Below are positions 9,596 to 16,752 of a DNA stretch of 32,991 nt, one piece after another; position 1 is the stretch's first letter; every line of letters starts with the position of its first letter. This DNA is from Gammaproteobacteria bacterium. GTDB taxonomy: Bacteria; Pseudomonadota; Gammaproteobacteria; GCA-001735895. The stretch covers positions 1 to 32,991 of the forward strand of contig JAAEOZ010000165.1 in the NCBI GenBank assembly GCA_024222685.1, given 5' to 3'. The translations under genes and the position numbers were made by a program. Under the pieces are notes generated by a model that worked only from the letters and a program-made list of their open reading frames with translations, ran no database searches and was not told where the DNA came from.

Positions 9596-9667
9596 TTCAG
9601 ATCTGACAGTCCGCGCGACCTGGCAGTTAGATATATGTCAGCAATCGACTGTCAGATCAAGTCTGAA
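9596..9667. terminator. inverted repeat between convergent rne and agmX-like gene
   Basis: A perfect 12-base inverted repeat, GATCTGACAGTC (9600-9611) and GACTGTCAGATC (9647-9658), spans a 35-base centre. The arms extend by TTCA/TGAA (9596-9599 and 9664-9667) with a bulge on the right side. Inside the loop CTGGCA (9620-9625) can pair with TGTCAG (9636-9641), giving a stacked two-stem fold. It fills the gap between two convergent genes, so a bidirectional terminator is the simplest reading. There is no T-run on either side, so a role in RNA 3'-end protection is also possible. Confidence 0.55.
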
Positions 9668-9676
9668 CTACTACAC

Positions 9677-10642
9677 TTAAGACGGCAAAAACTCAACCGG
9701 ATAAGTAACAGTAACCTGCTCAACAGGCTGAGCGCCAAAATCAAATTGTTTAATACGTTTTAGTAATCTGGACTCCAGGGATTTATCATCTAATTCAGAG
9801 GTAACAATAATAATTCTGGTTACTTTTCCTGAAGGTGCTATGGTGATTTCGAGTATCACCTTGCCCTTTATGTTTGGATTCTTACGTCTGGCACGATTGT
9901 ATAAAGCAAATAGCTTGCTTTTGTTTCTGTCGAAAACCAGCGTCACACTCTCCTCACTTCTGACACCGCTTTTGCGTTTAGTAGTGGTTTTGGCCTGTGG
10001 CTGTTTTTTTACCGGCTTCTTCTTAATCAGAGATTGTTCTACAGTGCTGACGGATCTTTCCAGGCTAATGGATTTACTGGTAATTATCGCAACCTGATTA
10101 TCACTAATACCACCGCTTCCCTTGGCTGAACCGGTTAGCAACGATTCATCTACAGAAATACCAGACGATGAGCCTGTACTGGTTGTACTGACCGTACCTC
10201 CGACCATAGCACTAATGTCGTCAGTTTCCATTAAATCAGAAAGTTCGTTACTCAAAGCAAGCAAGCCACTTTCAGCAGCTTTTTCCCTGGCCTTTTTCTG
10301 CGTTTGCGTCAGTGGTTTTTTATCTATTTCGGGTTTTTTTACCTTTTCAACTTTGGACTTGGGTTTAGGTTTGGGTTTGGGCTTTGGCTTGGGCTTTGGT
10401 TTAGAAATCACCTTTTCTATTTTCGGCGCTGCCTTTTTTTTTTCGAGTAGAAAGTTAACAATACGGGGGGGAATTTTTTTCCTGGCCTGTCGCTCTTCTA
10501 CAGGAACATCGATAAACGACACAATAAATGCGCCTGCCAATACCACCATTAACACAAAAACTGTGATGATATTGAAAAACCGATCAGACCTGCTTTCTAG
10601 CGACCAGGAAAGAGCAAGCAAGTCGTAGCTAAGTGTCGACAT
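9677..10642 (-). CDS. TonB-like protein with AgmX/PglI C-terminal domain
   Basis: Predicted periplasm-spanning energy transducer. The 321-residue protein has a short cytoplasmic N-terminus, one membrane segment (about 24-45), a Lys/Pro-rich stalk with seven consecutive KP pairs (81-94), a flexible Ser/Gly/Thr region (about 130-225), and a TonB-like C-terminal domain (about 230-321) containing GKVILEITIAPSGKVTRI and the ending VTVTYPVEF. These C-terminal blocks match the AgmX/PglI family, relatives of TonB found in Myxococcus gliding proteins GltJ and GltG. Its start overlaps the preceding exbD stop (TGATG). It is last in the ExbB/ExbD/ExbD module. The outer-membrane or cell-wall partner is unknown. 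Confidence 0.85.
   Translation of the reverse strand: MSTLSYDLLALSWSLESRSDRFFNIITVFVLMVVLAGAFIVSFIDVPVEERQARKKIPPRIVNFLLEKKKAAPKIEKVISKPKPKPKPKPKPKPKSKVEKVKKPEIDKKPLTQTQKKAREKAAESGLLALSNELSDLMETDDISAMVGGTVSTTSTGSSSGISVDESLLTGSAKGSGGISDNQVAIITSKSISLERSVSTVEQSLIKKKPVKKQPQAKTTTKRKSGVRSEESVTLVFDRNKSKLFALYNRARRKNPNIKGKVILEITIAPSGKVTRIIIVTSELDDKSLESRLLKRIKQFDFGAQPVEQVTVTYPVEFLPS
10361..10402 (-). repeat. in-frame KP hexanucleotide repeat
   Basis: Seven Lys-Pro codon pairs in a row encode the stalk of the TonB-like protein. The 6-base units differ at third positions (AAA/AAG, CCA/CCC/CCT), so the repeat is kept at protein level rather than freshly expanded. KP tracts form stiff extended rods in TonB proteins. 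Confidence 0.85.
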
Positions 10643-11157
10643 CAGGACTTATCTCCCGGCTGTGCTTTCTGTAATGTGGCAAACGCAATACGGGTATAAT
10701 TAACTTCACGACAGGAAGCCAGAATCTTTCGTATTAACTGGTATGGAACCTCCTCATCGCCCATGATTGTTATTGCCCTGGCGTTAGATTCTGCCGGTGG
10801 TGTATTCAACACGCCAGTATTGGTTGATTGAAATTTGAGTTCTTCTATGAGCCCCTTAATAAGTATTTCCTGAGATTCCAGTTCATTTGCAATTGTTGCG
10901 ACTTCCCTGCCCAGCACCAGGATTTTGTTCCGGGTGACGAATATTACCAGCGTTTCCTGTGGAGCCCGGGTTGTAACAGAAGTTGGTAAGCGAATATCTT
11001 TTTTATTTGGCAGTTGTTGAACGTTAGAGGAACTCACCAGCAGGAAAAATACCAGAATAGTAAATATATCCATCAACGATACCAGATTGATGGCCGGCCG
11101 CTTCCGCTGTTCATGGTGCCTTTCCATGCGTCTTGCGCGCCTGGACATTTGCATCAT
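10642..11157 (-). CDS. ExbD/TolR-family protein, with membrane aspartate
   Basis: Small inner-membrane component of a proton-driven ExbB/ExbD motor. The 171-residue protein has a basic N-terminus, a single membrane segment (about 23-42) and a periplasmic domain. The proton-carrying aspartate of ExbD/TolR/MotB proteins is present as D30 in NLVSLMDIFTIL. It is the second of two exbD genes; its ATG overlaps the upstream exbD stop by four bases (ATGA), and its stop overlaps the TonB-like start. The pair is probably made in fixed ratio by coupled translation. Confidence 0.9.
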   Translation of the reverse strand: MMQMSRRARRMERHHEQRKRPAINLVSLMDIFTILVFFLLVSSSNVQQLPNKKDIRLPTSVTTRAPQETLVIFVTRNKILVLGREVATIANELESQEILIKGLIEELKFQSTNTGVLNTPPAESNARAITIMGDEEVPYQLIRKILASCREVNYTRIAFATLQKAQPGDKS

Positions 11158-11699
11158 TGCTCTTGTCCCTGTTCGACAGTCGAATCTGATTGCCTGGTAG
11201 ATTCCCCATTTAAAGGTGGCGCATCCCCCATAGAGATATTTGGAAACAATTCGACAACTTCGAGTTCGGAAACATTAACAATCTCTGCACTACTGACTCG
11301 ATCCATTGCTGCTATGATAGTTTTATAACTAACCTGCTTATCTATCAAGAGCGTAATATTTTTCTCATCTGGGAATCGTGTTTTAATTTCTACCAGTAAA
11401 TTAGTAAAGCTGTTCCAGTCAGTTTGTACGGAATTACGTGGTAAAAACCTGATTCGACCAAAGTTGCTGTCTCTTATTTCAAAACTATCTGGTCTAATCA
11501 CCAACTCTAGTTGAAGCTTAACCTGATCCCCTTCCACGGCTCTGGCATTTTTAGGGGGTAGATTCAACTCAAGAATTGTGATTCGTGAAAACACCGCAGT
11601 TATAAGCAGAAACGGTACCAGGATCACCATTAAATTCAGGAATGCAGTGATATTTAATTCCACCACATCTTGAACCATTTTTCGCCTTACCAGCTTCAT
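11154..11699 (-). CDS. ExbD/TolR-family protein lacking the membrane aspartate
   Basis: A second ExbD-type protein of 181 residues with one membrane segment (about 17-37), a periplasmic domain and a polar Ser/Gln/Glu tail. It begins MKLVRRKMVQDVVELNITAF, like ExbD proteins (ELNxTP), but the aspartate that carries protons is replaced by asparagine (N22 in AFLNLMVIL) and the usual proline of the TP pair is alanine. It likely forms a heterodimer with the next ExbD, which keeps its aspartate. The gene begins 20 bases after exbB. Family assignment is firm; the heterodimer idea is inference. Confidence 0.88.
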   Translation of the reverse strand: MKLVRRKMVQDVVELNITAFLNLMVILVPFLLITAVFSRITILELNLPPKNARAVEGDQVKLQLELVIRPDSFEIRDSNFGRIRFLPRNSVQTDWNSFTNLLVEIKTRFPDEKNITLLIDKQVSYKTIIAAMDRVSSAEIVNVSELEVVELFPNISMGDAPPLNGESTRQSDSTVEQGQEQ

Positions 11700-11719
11700 G
11701 CCGAATTAGTTCCCGTTTT

Positions 11720-12337
11720 TTATTCTTCTGAAATTAAATTAAGACATTTAACAGCGGCCATCTCAATATTATCGACGAGCCGTGACGTTTTAGTGACCAG
11801 AAAAGAATGCATGAGGATAAGGGGAATGGCGGATATCAAACCAAAAGCTGTGGTATTCATCGCCACCGAAATACTTGATGACAACAAGTCTGCCTTCTCC
11901 GCTGGATCAGCACCAGCTACTGCGGTAAACGCCTGTATCAAACCTATTATCGTGCCAAGCAATCCGAGTAAGGTTGCAATATTTGCAAAAGTTGCAAGGT
12001 AATGCGTGCGCTGCTCGAGATCAGGTAAAACCTCCATCATGCCTTCTTCCATGGCGGACTCTATAACAGCTCGTGAAGCTGTATTTTTTTTTCGGGCAAA
12101 ACCATAATTCAACATAGTCGCTAACGGGGTCTTTACTGTTTTGGTTAACTTTATTGCCCTGTTGATATCCTGAGCTTTGAGCATCGGTGTTAGCTGCTGC
12201 CAGACTTTTTTTGTTTTGCTCTGGGTACGCGCAATGTAAATAAATCGCTCTATTGCAATAGATAAACCCAGAGCAAAAATAACAAGAATAGGGTACATAA
12301 AAGTACCACCTGTCTGAAAAAACTTAACGAAGTCCAT
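11720..12337 (-). CDS. ExbB/TolQ/MotA-family proton channel protein
   Basis: Inner-membrane channel subunit that with ExbD converts proton flow into mechanical work. The 205-residue protein has three membrane segments (about 13-35, 115-139 and 157-181). The block ATLLGLLGTIIGLIQAF (121-137) and the small-residue/Thr third helix SISVAMNTTAFGLISAIPL are typical of ExbB/TolQ. GAGGA lies six bases before the ATG. It is separated by 78 bases from the 75-residue gene upstream; I see no strong promoter there, so it is probably in the same transcript as the T6SS genes. The closest functional parallel by composition (one ExbB, two ExbD, one AgmX-domain protein) is AglR of the Myxococcus gliding motor. 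Confidence 0.92.
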   Translation of the reverse strand: MDFVKFFQTGGTFMYPILVIFALGLSIAIERFIYIARTQSKTKKVWQQLTPMLKAQDINRAIKLTKTVKTPLATMLNYGFARKKNTASRAVIESAMEEGMMEVLPDLEQRTHYLATFANIATLLGLLGTIIGLIQAFTAVAGADPAEKADLLSSSISVAMNTTAFGLISAIPLILMHSFLVTKTSRLVDNIEMAAVKCLNLISEE

Positions 12338-12415
12338 GAAACGTCCTCATGTATTATTATTTGCTGGCATGACACCACCTTACTCAACCAACGGGTTGAA
12401 GGTATTGGGAATCGA

Positions 12416-12643
12416 TTATTTGTCAATTTCGGTATTATTAAAAAAGCTGACGGTCTGCATGAACACTGTAGAAAGCTGTTCATTTTCACTTCCCGGCTTA
12501 GCGGGATCCTGGTCGTTAAGCTCCTTATCAATTTTATCGAGTATTACTTTTCGTTGCGCTCGGTATTCATCTATGCCGATATGATTGTGATAGAAATCGT
12601 TAGACAGGTTACGTAGCATCAAAGAATAACTGGCTTCGCTCAT
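12416..12643 (-). CDS. small protein of unknown function, SHOCT-like
   Basis: A 75-residue soluble protein with no signal peptide or membrane segment. The stretch LSNDFYHNHIGIDEYRAQR (13-31) followed by KVILDKIDKEL resembles the short SHOCT helical motif (L..ly..G.it.eEye..k..ll), a small module often found at protein ends or alone; this is a weak resemblance. The gene starts three bases after the kinase stop, so it is almost certainly translated in the same operon, and it lies just before exbB. Its position between the kinase and the proton-driven module makes an adaptor or chaperone role conceivable, but nothing in the sequence proves it. Confidence 0.7.
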   Translation of the reverse strand: MSEASYSLMLRNLSNDFYHNHIGIDEYRAQRKVILDKIDKELNDQDPAKPGSENEQLSTVFMQTVSFFNNTEIDK

Positions 12644-12646
12644 AAA

Positions 12647-15235
12647 TTACTCTTCCATTTCCCTTAAAACTCTAAATCCAGTGTAACTATCGGCCTTACC
12701 ATTATGTTTTTTACCAGTAGCAATTGTACAACTTTCCATCGGTTCACGGAAGGAGCCACCTACCGCCTGTAATGAATTACCGCTACCATATACCCACTCC
12801 TGCACATTACCAACGAAATTCACCAGGCCCCAGGGATTTTGTTTACCAATACTGTATTTGACGAGATTACTTCCTTTTTCAAATCCCCGTGTACTCAAGG
12901 CACAATTTCTATTAGGATCCAGGGTTTTACTCCTGGATCTCATGGCATAAGTCCATTCTATTTTGCTAGGTAAACGATAGCGTTTTCCTGTCTGTTGACT
13001 TAACCATTTGAGATAAGCCCTGGCTGAACTCAGGGTAATATCTGATACAGGCTTCTGGTCATTCTGACTGGATACTGAGCAGGAGGTTGTAGTTAAACAA
13101 TACTGTTTAAACTCACCCACGGTTAGTTCATACTTACCCAGCGCAAACATTTTCAATTTACTGTTCCCTGGAATCACAACCAGTTCCGGTCCATAATTAG
13201 ATTTTTTCAGTTTATCTCTGCAAGTAGCTCGTTTACCTCGTGAGCCGAGTCCGGCCAGTGAAGCATCGCATGGGTCTCTTGATTTAATTTTAATGTTCCT
13301 CAGGACGGATGACTCAAATAGCTTCATGCTATGCGTCTTTGCGGCCCTGGCTCTTTCCGGAAAGGATGTCCCTATTTGCACAATACAATTTGCAAGAGAC
13401 TTTATGACCTTGCTTTCGATGCTTTGAAATCGTACCGAATCTACCTGTTTCAGTTTAACCACAGCAGTTTCAATATTCCGCATATTAAGGCTAGCCTGGC
13501 ATCTCAACTGATTATTCAGGTTTTCCAGTGCTGCCGTAAATTGTTCTTTACTCGCCTTTTGCTGCACCAGTAGTTGTTGTTTCTGATTCTCCTGCTGCTG
13601 CAGTTTCAATTTTCGCGACTGTGCCAGTGCCTTTTTTTTCTTCTGATCTTCGCTCGCCCTGGAAGCCTCCAGTTTTATGCGAGCTTCCTCGTGCTTTTTT
13701 CCAGTTGCGACTAAAGCATTTAGTTCATCGAGTCTTATGTTTTTCGGGCTATATTGCCTTGCACTATCAATTAAATTCTGGGCCTGGATGTATTGTTTGT
13801 TTCTGATCCGATCTTCGATTTGTACTATGTATAGTCCAAAAATTTTATGTTTCTGTTCTTCAAGCCAGGCATCCTTTCCTTTTGTTAATATAGTTAGATC
13901 AGAAATATCTTTCCAGAGCGAGTCCTGCCATCTATCTGAAAAACTGGTATCCCCGAGCAACAACGCAACATCCTCTTTAAGAAAGTCAATTCTAATTTTC
14001 AATTCAAGTTCATTTCTAATATCAAATTCAGAAAACTCCGGAACTTTTGGCTCCTCCTTAAACACCAGAAAATATGTCGTAACCCCAGCCGCGAATAAGA
14101 TTGCAAGGCTAGTTACCAGCCAGTTCGAAGATTTCCGTTTTGGCTTTATCAGATCTTCAAATTCTTTTACCGAAGCTAAGCGATCTTCTCTCCTGAATGC
14201 TATTGCACGTTCAATCGCTTTCCATTGTCGTTTTTTAATATGACCTATACGCTTAGGCTTCAAGCACTGTCGTTCAGCTTCATCGGCTGGGACTTTATTG
14301 TATGGATGTCCACCTGTCAGCATCTCATAAGCGACACAACCTAAGGCATATATGTCATCTCGCACATCTGGCTCTTCACTTTCCAACATTTCAAGGCTGG
14401 CATAAGCGGGCGTTAAGGCGCCCAGGTTGCCCGCATCAAACAATGTCTGGTCATTCGGGTTGTCCTCCAGGTGTTCGACCTGTGCAACCGCGCGAGCAAT
14501 ACCAAAATCAAATACCTTGGCGAGGCCGTTTCCGGTGACAAATACGTTGCCAGGCTTGAAATCGGAATGAATTATTTTCCCTGCGTGGGCGTGTATCAGG
14601 GCGGAAGTCATTCCACGAATAATGTTCCAGGCATCATCGGTGGGCAGTCCTGTCGAACTATATTGAGCTATTAATTCGTCGAGTGGTTCACCATCCAGAT
14701 ACTCCATGGTCATGAATACTGTATCACCATCACGATCAAAATCGTAAACATTAACAATATTCGGATGAGCTACTCTCTGCGACTTACGAGACTCCCTTTG
14801 CAAAGAAATAAATGCCTCCGGGTGAGTTTTGAATTCTTCGCTTAAAACCTTTATTGCGACATATGGGTCTCTATCCTGTGCTTCTACCTTAAGTAAATCT
14901 CGAGCTTTATATACCACCCCCATTCCACCTGCGCCAAGAACTTCCTCCAGGATAAATCGCTCTTTGAGAATGTGAGTTTCTGCGTTTTGTGTGCCGGATA
15001 ATCTACCTGTTGCTACAGTAGGCGGTACTAGTGTTTTATCGGCGGATCCTTTTCGCTGCGGGCTGATACGAGTAGCATCAGAACGGGGCAATTGATTTAC
15101 TGGTGATCCTGCAATTCGTGTTTTTTCTACTGAAGAAGTAGCATCAGATGCTGGGGCTACACGTGTAGCATCCGGTCTCCTGACTTTTTTGCCACTCGGC
15201 TGAATTCTTGTTTTTTGTGGATCAACATCTTTCAT
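12647..15235 (-). CDS. ppkA: T6SS membrane Ser/Thr kinase with periplasmic FGE-like domain (PpkA/TagR-type fusion)
   Basis: Kinase of the T6SS threonine-phosphorylation branch, 862 residues. Order: disordered N-terminus with five Thr-[RL]-[IV] motifs (T9, T24, T39, T55, T68); kinase domain (about 94-362) with glycine loop GAGGMG (101-106), K129 in VAIK, catalytic D225 in HSDFKPGN and DFG at 243-245; membrane segment (about 371-392); charged helical/coiled-coil region (about 510-575); and a C-terminal formylglycine-generating-enzyme-like domain (about 683-858, with GNVQEWV, GGSF and GFRVL). HRD is changed to HSD, making it a non-RD kinase. The GGSF region has one cysteine (C836) where catalytic FGEs use a pair, so it is probably a ligand or scaffold domain. 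In Pseudomonas, PpkA is stimulated by a separate FGE-like protein, TagR. It starts five bases after pppA. Confidence 0.92.
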   Translation of the reverse strand: MKDVDPQKTRIQPSGKKVRRPDATRVAPASDATSSVEKTRIAGSPVNQLPRSDATRISPQRKGSADKTLVPPTVATGRLSGTQNAETHILKERFILEEVLGAGGMGVVYKARDLLKVEAQDRDPYVAIKVLSEEFKTHPEAFISLQRESRKSQRVAHPNIVNVYDFDRDGDTVFMTMEYLDGEPLDELIAQYSSTGLPTDDAWNIIRGMTSALIHAHAGKIIHSDFKPGNVFVTGNGLAKVFDFGIARAVAQVEHLEDNPNDQTLFDAGNLGALTPAYASLEMLESEEPDVRDDIYALGCVAYEMLTGGHPYNKVPADEAERQCLKPKRIGHIKKRQWKAIERAIAFRREDRLASVKEFEDLIKPKRKSSNWLVTSLAILFAAGVTTYFLVFKEEPKVPEFSEFDIRNELELKIRIDFLKEDVALLLGDTSFSDRWQDSLWKDISDLTILTKGKDAWLEEQKHKIFGLYIVQIEDRIRNKQYIQAQNLIDSARQYSPKNIRLDELNALVATGKKHEEARIKLEASRASEDQKKKKALAQSRKLKLQQQENQKQQLLVQQKASKEQFTAALENLNNQLRCQASLNMRNIETAVVKLKQVDSVRFQSIESKVIKSLANCIVQIGTSFPERARAAKTHSMKLFESSVLRNIKIKSRDPCDASLAGLGSRGKRATCRDKLKKSNYGPELVVIPGNSKLKMFALGKYELTVGEFKQYCLTTTSCSVSSQNDQKPVSDITLSSARAYLKWLSQQTGKRYRLPSKIEWTYAMRSRSKTLDPNRNCALSTRGFEKGSNLVKYSIGKQNPWGLVNFVGNVQEWVYGSGNSLQAVGGSFREPMESCTIATGKKHNGKADSYTGFRVLREMEE

Positions 15236-15240
15236 ACCAG

Positions 15241-16020
15241 TTACTTGACATCCTGCTCCGGAGGTCTTGAAAATCGTCCCTGTTCTCCCTTCACCAGAAT
15301 AATCGATATGTTATCGATACCACCAGCGTCGAGGGCCAGTTGCATAAGCGTTTCAATAGCTTCTTCAATAGGCAATGAAATCAGTACCTCGATCAAAACC
15401 TCTTTGTTAACCATATTGTACAAACCATCGCTACATAATAGAAATACATCTCCCAATTGTGCACTGAAAACATTGATATCAACATATAGCTGCCTGTGCG
15501 CTCCCACAGCTCGCGTGATGACATTAGAATCCGGGTGATTTTCGGCCTGTTCAGCAGTCATATAGCCTTGTTGAATCTGTTCCTGAATCTGGCTGTGATC
15601 CCTTGATAACTGCATCAACTTTTTATTACGCAAGCGGTACAATCGTGAATCTCCCGCCCAAAGACAAACGCCAACCCGACCCTTTATCGACAGAGACACA
15701 ACCGTGCTGCCCAGGGTTCTACCATCGAGCATAATATCTGCGTATTCAAGGATACGCTGGTTAACATCGATCAAATTATCTTCGACCTTATTCACCCATT
15801 CGTTTAAGCTCTGAATTGCCTTAATTTGCGTTAGTGAAGCAACCACCATTTGACTGGCTACATTTCCGGCTTCATAGCCACCCATGCCGTCAGCAACGGC
15901 CCACAGGTTTTTATGTGACTCAGATAGAACGGAATCTTCGTTTAAATCTCTGACTAAGCCTACGTTGGTTAAATCTTCCGATCTCCAGATTACAGGGCGT
16001 CTTACCGTGATCTCTTTCAT
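15241..16020 (-). CDS. pppA: PP2C-family protein phosphatase of the T6SS (PppA)
   Basis: Cytoplasmic metal-dependent serine/threonine phosphatase expected to reverse the action of the neighbouring kinase. The 259-residue length is right for a single PP2C domain. Motifs in order: RDLNEDS (24-30), ADGMGGYEAGNVAS (43-56), GSTVV, WAGDSRLYRL, LSRDHS, NVITRAVG, LLCSDGLY and GIDNISIILV. All metal-binding aspartates expected for the family appear present. It lies six bases from tagF and five from the kinase gene, so the three control proteins are probably made together. In Pseudomonas, PppA removes the activating phosphate from Fha1. Confidence 0.94.
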   Translation of the reverse strand: MKEITVRRPVIWRSEDLTNVGLVRDLNEDSVLSESHKNLWAVADGMGGYEAGNVASQMVVASLTQIKAIQSLNEWVNKVEDNLIDVNQRILEYADIMLDGRTLGSTVVSLSIKGRVGVCLWAGDSRLYRLRNKKLMQLSRDHSQIQEQIQQGYMTAEQAENHPDSNVITRAVGAHRQLYVDINVFSAQLGDVFLLCSDGLYNMVNKEVLIEVLISLPIEEAIETLMQLALDAGGIDNISIILVKGEQGRFSRPPEQDVK

Positions 16021-16026
16021 CAGTTG

Positions 16027-16752
16027 TCAGACATTTAAATTAAAAGGGATTTTCCAGTTTCTGGATTGCCATTGCCCATCAATCATCGCGGTTAAATTAC
16101 CCGCTGGGGGCAATCCTCGACTACAAAATATTGACGGTGCAATCAGACTGGAACCGGTAGTTTGCCACAGGCTAAAACTCGTCAGGCTGGAACTCAGGGA
16201 GGCATCAAGCATATACGACACACTGTTTGATAAAGCACTTTCATCGTCAGTCGCCAACTCAGTAATGAATCCGCCTGTTTCACCATAGTGAGAAGTTGGT
16301 AGATATTGCGAATCGAGGTCTAACTCAAGTTGTTCTACTCTTTCTATTAAATCATCAACATCGATTTCTTCATCAAGTGCCAGTAAACTCAATGACTCTA
16401 AATCATGGAACCACTGTTGTTGCGAAAGCAGAAAATTAACCGCTGAAGTACCACCTGTTAAGGACATTAAAATACTAAATGGAAAGTACCTGCCGACTCT
16501 ATCAACGCTAGGTAAAACTAAACCACCCCAGCCATTATCGTCAATAACACCGCTAGAAAGAACGAAACGCCATATGGGGCTTGTCAGATAAATATCGAGC
16601 CAGTCATCACCAGTTTGTTCTTTGCTCACAGAAATATAAAACTGTAGCCACTCATCCCATAATTGAGCAAAATCACTAGATAGATTTCTTTTGAGAAAAT
16701 CACCATAACCCGGTAGTTTTCCATAAAGACTAACCGCGTTTCCATGAGTCAT
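16027..16752 (-). CDS. tagF: T6SS-associated protein TagF
   Basis: TagF (ImpM) family, a cytoplasmic post-translational repressor of T6SS firing in Pseudomonas and Agrobacterium. The 241-residue protein begins with the family signature LYGKLPGYGDFLKRNL (9-24), followed by WDEWL, SPIWRF, GLVLPSVDRVGRYFPF and WFHDLE, which are typical. In some bacteria TagF is fused to PppA; here the two are separate neighbours. The start at 16752 abuts the tssM stop directly. Confidence 0.93.
   Translation of the reverse strand: MTHGNAVSLYGKLPGYGDFLKRNLSSDFAQLWDEWLQFYISVSKEQTGDDWLDIYLTSPIWRFVLSSGVIDDNGWGGLVLPSVDRVGRYFPFSILMSLTGGTSAVNFLLSQQQWFHDLESLSLLALDEEIDVDDLIERVEQLELDLDSQYLPTSHYGETGGFITELATDDESALSNSVSYMLDASLSSSLTSFSLWQTTGSSLIAPSIFCSRGLPPAGNLTAMIDGQWQSRNWKIPFNLNV

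Noticed and set aside
10122-10628. 168-residue plus-strand open frame opposite the TonB-like gene
   Set aside because: Its GLGLGLGFGLGFGL tract is the antisense of the KP repeat and its hydrophobic character mirrors the Lys/Ser-rich sense protein.
12250-12531. 93-residue minus-strand open frame between orf75 and exbB
   Set aside because: It overlaps both real genes out of frame, and its hydrophobic end is the shifted reading of the ExbB first membrane helix.
12647-13195. Active sulfatase-maturation enzyme
   Set aside because: Only one cysteine is in the catalytic region and no sulfatase gene is nearby; a sensor or scaffold role fits the T6SS setting better.
13677-14243. 188-residue plus-strand open frame opposite the kinase gene
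   Set aside because: Ser/Phe-rich antisense of the coiled-coil region; no start signal, and the sense frame has clear domains.
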